8,475 bases of DNA from Candidatus Proendomicrobium guianensium (GCA_009785775.1 WQVR01000026.1:1-8475); one strand, 5' to 3'. Shown: positions 1 through 7,511, counted from the first letter of the stretch. Program-made: numbers and translations. Notes: generated by a model from the letters alone, not told the origin.

Positions 1-1110
1 AGGGTGAAATTGTTTGCCTGAGTTTTCCAAAATTTCTTTACGGGCTTGGTCTGGCGTTAGGGCTTTTCTGTAGGGACGGTCTGAGGTCATGGCATCGTAA
101 GCGTCTGCAAGCGATATTATAGAAGCAATCATCGGCACATTACTTATTTTTATACCCGAAGGGTAACCTTTGCCGTCATAGCGTTCGTGGTGGTATTTGA
201 TTCCGTCAACTATAGAGTCTATATTATCAATTTTGCTTAATATCTCAGCGCCTATAACAGGGTGGCAACGTACAGTGTCAAGTTCTGCCTTGGTAAGTTT
301 ACTGGGTTTGTTTAATATGTTTTCAGGTACGGCAACTTTTCCGACATCGTGAAGCAGTGCGGAAATTTCCAATTCTTCGGCATTAACTTTCATATTTTGC
401 GGCAAATATTTTGCTATTGCATGGCAATAATATTTTACGCGCTCTAAGTGGCCTTTGGTATATTGGTCCTTTGCGCTTATGGTTTCGGTTAAGGCAGAAA
501 TAACGCTAAAAAACAGGTCTTTCTTTACTTCGTGCTGCCTTGCAATTTCTTTGTGAAGTTTCACATTACGCACAAACACCAAAGAGTCTTCGGCAATTAT
601 ACGCAAAACATGTTTGTCCTCGAGGGTATATTTTTTCCCGCTCATTTTTTTACCAAGAAGCAAAATCATCAGCAATTTGTCTTCAAAAAAAGCCGGCACT
701 ATAAGTTCAGAGTTGAAAACCGAAAGCTCCTTTTGAAAGGCGCTAAAAAAATCGCCAAAATATTTTTTACCGCCTTTAACGGACACAAGCCTTTTTATCG
801 ATGACTTTTCAAAACTTTCAGGCGCTACCGTAAATATTTTTCTGTCGGTAAAATATCTTATCAAAGGATTTGTTTTAGGTATTGTTTTTTTACTAAGCGC
901 ACATACTTCTTTTGCCTCTGTTTCGCTTAGAGATTCTAAAGTGTAACTATCACTTGAATAGTGGTAGACATAAGCATAGCAAGGCGCTTTAAAACTTTTA
1001 TTTACAAGACCCACTAATAAACGCACCACTTCCGCTTCGGTAGTGCATTTGCTCATTTTGTAGCTGGAATAGTTTAGAAGATATTCTTCGTAAATATTTT
1101 CTTTCGCCAT
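1..1110 (-). CDS. GAF-like/HD-GYP protein, predicted c-di-GMP phosphodiesterase (C-terminus cut by window edge)
   Basis: From ATG at 1108-1110 the frame stays open to base 1, giving 370 residues with no stop, so the C-terminus lies outside the window. Residues about 25-190 look like a GAF-type sensor fold, ending in the typical hydrophobic strand (LIVPAFFEDKLLMILLLGKK) and a linking helix; its ligand is unknown. Residues about 205-370 are an HD-GYP domain. Visible motifs are DQYTKGHLERV (His221), LLHDVGK (His254, Asp255), HPVIGAE (His283), YHHERYDGKGYP (His307, His308, intact GYP) and LADAYDAMTSDRPYR (Asp336). The full metal-ligand set and GYP signature predict an active cytoplasmic enzyme that breaks down cyclic-di-GMP. 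No receiver domain or membrane segment is seen. The start lies 15 bp after the ankyrin gene stop, with only a weak, distant AGG as ribosome-binding site, so translational coupling is plausible. The family call is firm; substrate and output are inferred. Confidence 0.95.
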   Translation of the reverse strand, partial: MAKENIYEEYLLNYSSYKMSKCTTEAEVVRLLVGLVNKSFKAPCYAYVYHYSSDSYTLESLSETEAKEVCALSKKTIPKTNPLIRYFTDRKIFTVAPESFEKSSIKRLVSVKGGKKYFGDFFSAFQKELSVFNSELIVPAFFEDKLLMILLLGKKMSGKKYTLEDKHVLRIIAEDSLVFVRNVKLHKEIARQHEVKKDLFFSVISALTETISAKDQYTKGHLERVKYYCHAIAKYLPQNMKVNAEELEISALLHDVGKVAVPENILNKPSKLTKAELDTVRCHPVIGAEILSKIDNIDSIVDGIKYHHERYDGKGYPSGIKISNVPMIASIISLADAYDAMTSDRPYRKALTPDQARKEILENSGKQFHP

Positions 1111-1125
1111 GGTTTAATTTTTAAC

Positions 1126-2436
1126 CTATACCCCTAATAGTCTGATTATTTTTTCGTTGCCGCCTCTTAAGGCATAGTCGGCAATGGTAAGCCCGTCGGG
1201 ACCTGTGGCGGTTCTGCGGGCTCCTGAAGCAAGCAAAAGCTTTGTTATGTCGTAGTTACCCCGCAAAACCGCAACCATTAAAGGCGTAAGGCCGTTTCTA
1301 TCTTTGGGATTAACGCGGGCGCCACGCCTTATTAAAAACTCCGTCATTTCTTTATTTTGCATACCTACGGCAATATTTAACACCCTTCGGGCATTATTAG
1401 CTCTTAAGTTAACATTGGCGCCAACACCTACAAGCAGATATGCCATATTCATATCTCCGTTTCGAACGGCAAGCCCTAAAGCCGTAAGTCCGTTATTGTC
1501 TACAGCGTCTACGCGGGCGCGGGCATTTATAAGCATTTGCGCTATGTTTATGTTTCTATTTAAAACAGCATACATTAACGGCGTAATAGCGTTTATATCG
1601 TTGACTGAAGGTAAAGCGCCGTAAGATAAGGCAAGCCTTACCAAGTCTTCTCTGTTGGCAATGCTTGCAACCATAAGCGGCGTAATTCTTGCCAAATCTT
1701 GAGCATTAATATTTGCTCCTCTGGACAACAAAAACCGCGCCATATCGTAATCTAAATTTTCAAAAGCTATTATAAGCGGCGTTTTACCTAAGACACTTCT
1801 TACCTCTATACTTTCGCCGGCTTCCAAAAACCTTTCGGCAAGCGGAATGTTTGAATGGATAACACACTCTATTAAACTTCCGGGTACAGAACCCGCCCTG
1901 TTTAAAGCTCTTACTATATTCATGTGTCCTGCACGCATGGCAATAGCCGAAGCAGTTGTACCGTCTTGAGTTTTGGCGTTAACGTCTGCGCCGCGGGTTA
2001 TCAGAACATTTGCAAGGTTTTCAAAACCAGCGTAAGAAGCCATCATAAGCGTTGTAGTACCGTTGCTTAAAGAAGCGCTTGCAAGCAGTGGGCTTGCAGT
2101 AATTATACCTACTGCTGTATTTTCCATTTGTCTGTTAATGGCAAGCATTAACGTACGCATACCGCCGCCTGAAGAAAGGTTAGGGTTTGCGCCACGGCGC
2201 AAAAGAAGTTCGGCAATTTTTTCATCGCCTGCATTAATTGCCAAAGTCAAAGCGCTGGTGCCAAATGTGTCGGTAGAGTTGGGGGAAAAGCCGCGCGAAA
2301 GCATAGAGTTTACAGCTGAAAAATCGCGCGATTGTACGGCGTCCGTTAAGGCAAGGGCATTTCGGTGACCCTGCGCGGCATAAGCGCCGACAGACAAACA
2401 AATCAAGAACAGTACTGTTAACTTTATTCTGCGCAT
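1126..2436 (-). CDS. Exported ankyrin-repeat protein
   Basis: This 436-residue protein begins with a clear signal peptide: MRRIK, then a hydrophobic core (LTVLFLICLSVGA) and a probable signal peptidase I site after AYA near residue 20. It has no lipobox, so it should be soluble in the periplasm or secreted. The rest, from about residue 26 to the C-terminus, is ankyrin repeats. I count about 13 units of roughly 33 residues, with repeated TPLM-A, LL-RGA-N and NGLTPL patterns. The first unit and the one near residues 190-215 are degenerate, and the last is a shortened cap. No catalytic domain is present, so it is a binding solenoid; its partner is unknown. Periplasmic ankyrin proteins exist in free-living bacteria (Pseudomonas AnkB is one), so this is not by itself a host effector. 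It starts 13 bp after the TPR gene stop and ends 15 bp before the HD-GYP gene. No strong ribosome-binding site precedes the ATG. Confidence 0.92.
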   Translation of the reverse strand: MRRIKLTVLFLICLSVGAYAAQGHRNALALTDAVQSRDFSAVNSMLSRGFSPNSTDTFGTSALTLAINAGDEKIAELLLRRGANPNLSSGGGMRTLMLAINRQMENTAVGIITASPLLASASLSNGTTTLMMASYAGFENLANVLITRGADVNAKTQDGTTASAIAMRAGHMNIVRALNRAGSVPGSLIECVIHSNIPLAERFLEAGESIEVRSVLGKTPLIIAFENLDYDMARFLLSRGANINAQDLARITPLMVASIANREDLVRLALSYGALPSVNDINAITPLMYAVLNRNINIAQMLINARARVDAVDNNGLTALGLAVRNGDMNMAYLLVGVGANVNLRANNARRVLNIAVGMQNKEMTEFLIRRGARVNPKDRNGLTPLMVAVLRGNYDITKLLLASGARRTATGPDGLTIADYALRGGNEKIIRLLGV

Positions 2437-2449
2437 TCTAATTTTTAGT

Positions 2450-2899
2450 TTATGTTTTACCTTTGAGTTCTTTAACCTTTTGCGCGCACTCTTTGGAATA
2501 TCTGGGGTCTTGAGAGGCTTTTTCGTATTCTTCTAAAGCATTGCCATAATGTCCCATCTTTTCGTAAACTTCGCCAAGCCCGAAATGCGCGGCTGTAAAT
2601 TTTCCGTTAATGCGTACGGATTCCTGAAAATCCTTTAAAGCGTTTTCCAGTTCGCCTTTTGCAAGATAAACGCTACCCCTTTTATAGTACGCCGTAAATG
2701 AATTTGCCGATAGGGATATTGTTTTATTAAAATCAGGCAGGGCTTTATCTAAATCTCCCATTGCGGCATAAGCGTCTGCACGGGCAAGATGTCCCTGAAA
2801 ATTAGCGGGTTCTATCTCTATAGCTTTTGTAAAATTTTCTACGGCTTTAGCATAAACTTTTTTACGAAACTCTACAGTTCCTTTTGAATAAAAAAGATT
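2450..2899 (-). repeat. TPR array 3: about 4 C-terminal repeats plus capping helix
   Basis: Residues 1446-1594. The units begin NLFYSKGTVEF, FQGHLARADAYAAMGD, FTAYYKRGSVYLAKGE and TAAHFGLGEVYEKMGH. The last is followed by a charged helix (SKECAQKVKELKGKT) typical of a TPR solvation helix, so the protein end looks natural rather than truncated. Confidence 0.85.
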
Positions 2900-5800
2900 A
2901 TAGTCGCCGCTTGGCGCCGCCGCGCTAGCCTGAACGGAAACAGATTGTTTAGCAACAACAGGTTGCGCTACAGGTACCGCCGCAATGCTTGGTTGCTTAA
3001 CCACTTCAAGCGGTTGCACAGGATTTTCTTTTTCTTGAGCAGGCGGTATAACTTTTGCAGGCTCGGAGTGCTGAACAGGATCTTCTTTCTGCACGGGTTC
3101 TGCAACTTTTACAGGTTCTGTTTGCTTTGGAGGCTCCTCAACCACAGACTGTTGAGCTTGCTCAGGCGGTTTTACCGTATCAACCGGTTTGTTTGAGGGT
3201 ATAATACTTTGATCAAAAATATAACCCAGTTTAGACGCCGTACCAAAATCTTCCGTAGCCGCCTTGTTATTTGAAACTTTTAGATAAGCCAATGCGCGTA
3301 AGTAGTAAAGTTCTCCGTTACTTTTGTCTAAGCTTATAGCTTTAGCGTAATACTTTCCCGCCTCGGAATATTTGCCAACTTCAAAATAGATATTAGCGGT
3401 ATTTTTAAACAGTTCTGCGCTTTTTGAATTAAACTTTAAAGCTTTTTCCATTTCTTGGACAGCCTTGGGCAGGTCTTGCCTTGTTTGGTATATATCAGCC
3501 GTTAAAACATAAACCTCGTACTCTTTTGGCGCAAGAGCGCTAAGGCGCGTTAACACACTTAAAGCTTCGTCATAATTTTGGATAGCGATGTACGCCTTTG
3601 CCGCTTTTAAGTATTCGTCTTTACCGGCTGTTTTGTTTTCGATAGCAACAGCAAAGTTTTCAGACGCTTTTTCAAAGTTTTCTTCGCCAAAATAAATATT
3701 GCCCAAAAATTTGTATATGTCTTTATGCACCACATCCAAAAGAAGCGTTTTTTCAAAATATTTTTTTGAATCTTGAAAGTTTTGCGTATTGTAATAAGCA
3801 AGCCCTAGTTTGTAGTAAGCGTCTGCGTTATTTGTGTCTATTTCTATAATTATGATTTTATAACTTTGAATGGCTTTTTCAAAAAGGCCGCGCGTAAAAT
3901 AGTAATTGGCAAGAGCAGTTTGGGCAGTGAGGTTTTTGGGGTCGATTTCTATTACTTTGTTTAAACTTTCCTCGTGTTTTTGGAAGTTTTTTAACGCAAG
4001 GTTTGATTTAGCGCTTAACATATGCGCCTCTATTGAAAGTTCTTGAGTTAAAGGCTCTTTAGATAAAACTTTTGCGGCGTCTGCAATTACATCTTTATAT
4101 TTTTCAATCGCAAAATATGCGCCCGCACGGTTTATATATATTTGCGGCTGGGTACCTTTTGTAAGTTCTATCGCTGAAGTATAGTCTTTAACCGCTTTTT
4201 TAAATTCTTTTTTGCCGACAAAAAGCAAGGCGCGGGCAATATAGTTTTTAAAATTTTTAGGGTCTTTTTTTATTGCTTTGTCAGCGTCTGCAATGTTTTC
4301 AAAAATTACAGGGGCGTATTCTTCGGGCAATTGAACCGATTCAATCGGTTGAGCCGCTTCAACGGGGTTAACTTCAACTGCCGCTACTACAGGCTCTTCA
4401 GTTTTAGCAGGTTCTGTTTGTTGCTGTTGTTGCAAATATTCAGGCACGGGAGGCGGCGACGGGACAGTTTCAGGCTCAAGCTGTTCCACAACCGGTTCTG
4501 TTTCTTGTACGGGCTCGGCCTGCTCTGCAGATTCAGGTTCCGCAACAGACTCAGGCGCTTGCTCTGCGACATGTTCCGTTTGCTGTAAAGGCTCATCAGC
4601 CTGCGCTACATTTTCTGCCTGTTGCAACTCTTCCGGTTGATTTGTTTGTTCTTCTTCCGCCTGTTCGGCTACCTGTGTTTCCTGATCAGATTCAATCTGT
4701 TTAACTTCTTCGGCTATAATTTCGCGCTCAGCCGTTACGTCTTGTTCTTCTATAATTTCTTGTTCTATTATCTTATTTTCATTTTCAGAAATCGATTCGG
4801 GCGCAGATTCAGGCAAAGGCTGTTCTGTTACAGACTCTGCTTCCTGTGTTGGTTCAGATTGTTGAGGTTGCTCAGGCTCAGCCTGCTCGGCAGGTTCAGA
4901 CTGTTGTACAGGCTCAACTTGCTTGGCAGATTCAATTTTTTGAATAAGCTCGGTTTGTTTGGTTTTAAGAACCTCAATTTCATTAAGGGCAGTATCATAA
5001 TTTGCGGCGGTTTCTTTAAGCGCCGTATTTTCTTTTTCTAAGGCTTCTATTTTTTGTAAATATTCGGCTTTTAAGTCGGCGCCGTAATTTTGAAAAGTTA
5101 TTATTTCTTCGTCTATGTTTATAAATTTATCATGAATCGCTGTTAAAAGAAATTTATCATAACTTTTTACCGCGGCTGTATTGTCGCCTGTATTGCGTTC
5201 TATTACGGCTTTGTAAATATAGGCGTGAAAGTCATCATCTTTAATTTTCAAAGCGGCGTCCAGCGTTTCCTCTGCTCTAGGATAATTTTCGGTTTTTATA
5301 AAAAGCGCGGCAAGTTTTAAAAGGGCACTGTAGTTTTGAGGGGTTAGGCTTAAAGCTTCTTCATAATTTTTTTGGGCGTCTTGGTAAACTTCAAGTTTGG
5401 TGTAAGCGTCGGCAACCAAAACAAAAGCGTCTTCAAAGTCCGGCATGAGTTCTGCGGCGACTTTAGCGTCTTTAACGCTACTTGCAAAATCTCCCATTGC
5501 AAAATTTATTTTTGCTTTTAAGAAGTAAAGTTTTTCATTAGATTTTGAAAATTCAAGCGCCTTATCCACGCTTATCAAAGCTTCGTTTAACTTACCGCCT
5601 GAAAATAAAATTTCCGCCGCACTATAGTGAATAACAGGGTCTTCGGGAGCAAGTTCACGAGCGGCGTTTAAGTCTAGAAGGGCGGAATCTGCGTCATTAA
5701 TTGCTATGTATGCTTTTGCGCGGTGGCGTAAAATTTCAAGTTTGTCATAATCTTTTGCTTCGGCGGCTTTAAAGTTTTCTATAGCATTTACGTAGTATTT

Positions 5801-7234
5801 TAACTTCGCGTTTGCCACGCCTAAATAAAAATAACTGGCTCCAAGATTATAGTTTTCAAAAACTGCGCGTTTTAAATCTGCAATAGCGGCGGGATAGTCG
5901 GCAAGGTCTATGTAAGCTAAAGCGCGTCCGAAGTAAGCTTCCGTAAGGTTTTCGTTTTTTTCAATTGCAACGGTATAGTCTTTAACGGCAAAAGCATTGT
6001 CTTTTCTGTAATAATTGGCGGTCGCGCGGCCGTAGTAAAGCTCAGACTGGGTAAAACTAAGCCCTTCAGCTTTGGTAAAATACTTTTCAGCTTCGGTGTA
6101 ATTGTTCTTAGATAAGTTCGCAACAGCTAAAGCGTAGTTAGCTTCAGGCGAAGTTTCGTTTAGTTCCACGGCATGGCTATAATCGGCCATTGAATCAGAA
6201 GCGTCTTTAACGGTACCGGCAATAAAGCCTTTAAACAAATAAAGTTCGTACATATTGGGCATAAACTCTATTGCTTGTGAAACATCTTCGTAAGCTTTTT
6301 GAAATTCTGCGCGGTCGTAATATACCAAAGCGCGAAAAACATAAGCAGGCGCGCATTTAAAATCGAACTCTATGGCAAGGTTATATTCTTTTAAGGCTTT
6401 GTCGTTAAAGCCCTGATAGCGGTACAAGTTGCCTAAACTGTAGTGGGCAAATGAGTCTTCACCGGATATAGACAGCGCTTCTTTAAGGTCTTTTTCGGCT
6501 AAGTCTTCGTGAAGCATTTTTCTGTTTGCTATAGCGCGATTAGCGTACGCGTAAGAGTTTTGGGGTTTAAGCTTTATAGCCATTGTAAAATCAGCAACAG
6601 CTAAATCCAAAAAATCTTTATTACGATAGGCTATTGCGCGGTTAGCGTAGGCATAGTCGTCGGTGGGGTCTAATTCTATAGTTTTTGTAAAGTCTGCAAT
6701 TGCAAGGTCAATTTCTTCCATATTACGGTATGCCATCGCACGCCCGTAATAAGACGCAGAACTTTCCCCGTTAAGTTCTACAGCCTTGTTAAAGTTTTCA
6801 ATGCTTAAATCGTACTTTCCCATACGCCTGTAAACATTGCCAAGCCCGTTATAAGGCGCTGAGTTTGAAGGGTTTAAGTTTATTGCGTGGTCGTAATCTG
6901 CAAGAGATTCCTCATAAGAACCCATAAGCCCGTAGGCTTCTGCGCGGGCTGTATAGGCAAACGAAAATTTAGGGTCAAGGTCTATGGCTTTTGTGAAGTC
7001 GGCAATTGCAAGGTCATAAGAGCCCTTTTTAGTGTAAACAAGGCCTCTGTTATAATAGGCGGAAGCATCCGTTTTATTTTGCTTAACGGAGTTTGTGTAA
7101 ATTTCAATAAGTTTGTTGTATTCTTCTCTGCTGACGGCAGACATGCTTATTTTAAAATCTTCGGGGTTAAGTTCGGCACGGTCTATGAACTTGTCTATAA
7201 ACGTTTTGATATACCTGTTAAAATTTACAGCCAT
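2450..7234 (-). CDS. Giant TPR-repeat scaffold protein with three TPR arrays
   Basis: I chose ATG at 7232-7234 (1594 residues) because GAGGGG lies 5 bases upstream; a GTG at 7247-7249 would add 5 residues but lacks such a site. After a short N-terminal region (1-56), residues 57-702 hold 19 consecutive TPRs, each exactly 34 residues. Next come a predicted coiled coil (about 720-772), an acidic Pro/Glu/Gln linker (773-about 972), a second array of about 10 TPRs (995-1340), a second Pro/Glu/Lys/Gln linker (1341-1445) and a final array of about 4 TPRs with a capping helix (1446-1594). Repeats show the usual pattern, such as AYANRAIAYR and DLAIADFTKAI-LDP. No signal peptide, membrane segment or enzyme domain is visible, so it is probably a cytoplasmic protein-binding scaffold. 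Binding partners cannot be read from the sequence. It sits 21 bp after the 80-residue gene and 13 bp before the ankyrin gene, consistent with co-transcription. At about 1600 residues it is large for a bacterial TPR-only protein. Confidence 0.95.
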   Translation of the reverse strand: MAVNFNRYIKTFIDKFIDRAELNPEDFKISMSAVSREEYNKLIEIYTNSVKQNKTDASAYYNRGLVYTKKGSYDLAIADFTKAIDLDPKFSFAYTARAEAYGLMGSYEESLADYDHAINLNPSNSAPYNGLGNVYRRMGKYDLSIENFNKAVELNGESSASYYGRAMAYRNMEEIDLAIADFTKTIELDPTDDYAYANRAIAYRNKDFLDLAVADFTMAIKLKPQNSYAYANRAIANRKMLHEDLAEKDLKEALSISGEDSFAHYSLGNLYRYQGFNDKALKEYNLAIEFDFKCAPAYVFRALVYYDRAEFQKAYEDVSQAIEFMPNMYELYLFKGFIAGTVKDASDSMADYSHAVELNETSPEANYALAVANLSKNNYTEAEKYFTKAEGLSFTQSELYYGRATANYYRKDNAFAVKDYTVAIEKNENLTEAYFGRALAYIDLADYPAAIADLKRAVFENYNLGASYFYLGVANAKLKYYVNAIENFKAAEAKDYDKLEILRHRAKAYIAINDADSALLDLNAARELAPEDPVIHYSAAEILFSGGKLNEALISVDKALEFSKSNEKLYFLKAKINFAMGDFASSVKDAKVAAELMPDFEDAFVLVADAYTKLEVYQDAQKNYEEALSLTPQNYSALLKLAALFIKTENYPRAEETLDAALKIKDDDFHAYIYKAVIERNTGDNTAAVKSYDKFLLTAIHDKFINIDEEIITFQNYGADLKAEYLQKIEALEKENTALKETAANYDTALNEIEVLKTKQTELIQKIESAKQVEPVQQSEPAEQAEPEQPQQSEPTQEAESVTEQPLPESAPESISENENKIIEQEIIEEQDVTAEREIIAEEVKQIESDQETQVAEQAEEEQTNQPEELQQAENVAQADEPLQQTEHVAEQAPESVAEPESAEQAEPVQETEPVVEQLEPETVPSPPPVPEYLQQQQQTEPAKTEEPVVAAVEVNPVEAAQPIESVQLPEEYAPVIFENIADADKAIKKDPKNFKNYIARALLFVGKKEFKKAVKDYTSAIELTKGTQPQIYINRAGAYFAIEKYKDVIADAAKVLSKEPLTQELSIEAHMLSAKSNLALKNFQKHEESLNKVIEIDPKNLTAQTALANYYFTRGLFEKAIQSYKIIIIEIDTNNADAYYKLGLAYYNTQNFQDSKKYFEKTLLLDVVHKDIYKFLGNIYFGEENFEKASENFAVAIENKTAGKDEYLKAAKAYIAIQNYDEALSVLTRLSALAPKEYEVYVLTADIYQTRQDLPKAVQEMEKALKFNSKSAELFKNTANIYFEVGKYSEAGKYYAKAISLDKSNGELYYLRALAYLKVSNNKAATEDFGTASKLGYIFDQSIIPSNKPVDTVKPPEQAQQSVVEEPPKQTEPVKVAEPVQKEDPVQHSEPAKVIPPAQEKENPVQPLEVVKQPSIAAVPVAQPVVAKQSVSVQASAAAPSGDYNLFYSKGTVEFRKKVYAKAVENFTKAIEIEPANFQGHLARADAYAAMGDLDKALPDFNKTISLSANSFTAYYKRGSVYLAKGELENALKDFQESVRINGKFTAAHFGLGEVYEKMGHYGNALEEYEKASQDPRYSKECAQKVKELKGKT
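2900..3214 (-). repeat. Low-complexity Pro/Glu/Lys/Gln linker 2 of the TPR protein
   Basis: About 105 residues (1341-1445) between TPR arrays 2 and 3. It carries a degenerate EPVKVAEPVQKEDPVQ-type repeat, then a Val/Ala/Ser/Pro-rich end. Unlike linker 1 it contains many Lys residues, so its charge is mixed rather than strongly acidic. Probably disordered. Confidence 0.85.
3215..4252 (-). repeat. TPR array 2: about 10 repeats
   Basis: Residues 995-1340 of the TPR protein. The units are less regular than in array 1: the second and third carry extra residues between helices, while later units return to 34 residues (for example ADAYYKLGLAYYNTQNF and AELFKNTANIYFEVGKYSEA). A partial helix before residue 995 (IADADKAIKKDPKN) may be the second helix of a broken unit left at the linker border. 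Confidence 0.82.
4319..4918 (-). repeat. Low-complexity acidic Pro/Glu/Gln linker 1 of the TPR protein
   Basis: About 200 residues rich in Glu, Gln, Pro, Ala and Val, with recurring short motifs such as SEPAEQAEP, VQETEPV, PSPPPVPEY and a run of five Gln. It follows a coiled coil (about residues 720-772) and precedes the second TPR array. It is strongly acidic and probably disordered, so it likely serves as a spacer or a binding tail. The degenerate Glu/Gln/Pro codons leave the opposite strand open, which creates spurious plus-strand reading frames here. Confidence 0.88.
5129..7066 (-). repeat. TPR array 1: 19 in-register 34-residue (102-bp) repeats
   Basis: Residues 57-702 of the TPR protein divide into 19 units with no insertion or deletion, so the DNA is 19 tandem 102-bp units. 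Most are diverged, but some keep nucleotide identity. Bases 6989-7015 and 6683-6709 differ at 2 of 27 positions and are 306 bp (three units) apart. Bases 6631-6655 and 6529-6553 differ at 4 of 25 and are 102 bp (one unit) apart. This points to growth by unit duplication near the N-terminus. Confidence 0.9.
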
Positions 7235-7243
7235 CGCCGCCCC
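7232..7243 (-). promoter_or_regulatory. Ribosome-binding site deciding the TPR protein start
   Basis: In gene orientation the sequence reads GAGGGG, then CGGCG, then ATG. This is the clearest Shine-Dalgarno-like site in the window, with 5-base spacing. It favours ATG at 7232-7234 over the in-frame GTG at 7247-7249, which overlaps the start of this region. Confidence 0.65.
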
Positions 7244-7255
7244 TCGCACAGTCTA

Positions 7256-7498
7256 CTATTTTTTTTTGATATTGGCGCCTACAATAAGCCCCACAAGCAT
7301 GCCTATTTGTATAGCCATCAAAGCATTCATTACCGCTATTAACGGAACGCCCGCCACGGCGCCTATTATCAGCCCCTCTACATCGTAACACTTTTCAACT
7401 GTTTCTTTACGGTCTTCTATATTTTCAGGAGTTTGAGCATGCGCGTCAGATTCCTGCTTCAAATTTTCCTGTGGCGGCTGATTAACATTGTTTTCCAT
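7256..7498 (-). CDS. Small protein with Gln/Glu/Pro-rich N-terminus and hydrophobic C-terminus
   Basis: I do not recognise this 80-residue protein. Residues 1-36 are polar and likely disordered (MENNVNQPPQENLKQ and similar). Residues about 39-76 are an almost uncharged, glycine- and alanine-rich stretch (VEGLIIGAVAGVPLIAVM, then ALMAIQIGMLVGLIVG), followed by a basic NIKKK tail. The stretch is long enough for two short membrane helices or one long helix with a kink near Pro52. Its G-x(3)-G spacing resembles a glycine zipper, so it may insert in the inner membrane and oligomerise. There is no cleavable signal peptide. It starts 25 bp after the tRNA nucleotidyltransferase stop and ends 21 bp before the TPR gene, so it may be a partner or anchor for the TPR scaffold; that is inference. 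No ribosome-binding site is visible before the ATG, which lowers confidence in the exact start. Confidence 0.7.
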   Translation of the reverse strand: MENNVNQPPQENLKQESDAHAQTPENIEDRKETVEKCYDVEGLIIGAVAGVPLIAVMNALMAIQIGMLVGLIVGANIKKK

Positions 7499-7511
7499 TT
7501 TGATTGCAAAT

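Noticed and set aside
532..804. Plus-strand 90-residue frame
   Set aside because: Antisense to the GAF/HD-GYP gene, whose frame is continuous with clear motifs.
2945..3196. Plus-strand open frame rich in Arg, Phe and Leu
   Set aside because: Antisense to linker 2, with the same composition artefact.
3607..3801. Minus-strand 64-residue frame in another phase
   Set aside because: It lies wholly within TPR array 2, which is intact in its own frame, and shows no recognisable motif.
4331..5041. Two plus-strand open frames (4331-4588 and 4622-5041) rich in Arg, Leu and Phe
   Set aside because: They are antisense to linker 1 of the TPR protein, where Glu/Gln/Pro codons avoid stops on the other strand. 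They show no domain, and the minus-strand frame is clearly coding.
2900..7066. Direct repeats that might suggest a CRISPR array
   Set aside because: The repeats are coding, spaced by codon-based 102-bp units or short Glu/Pro motifs, with no unique spacers or cas genes.
7247..7249. GTG start for the TPR protein
   Set aside because: The ATG 15 bases downstream has a well-placed GAGGGG site, while the GTG does not.
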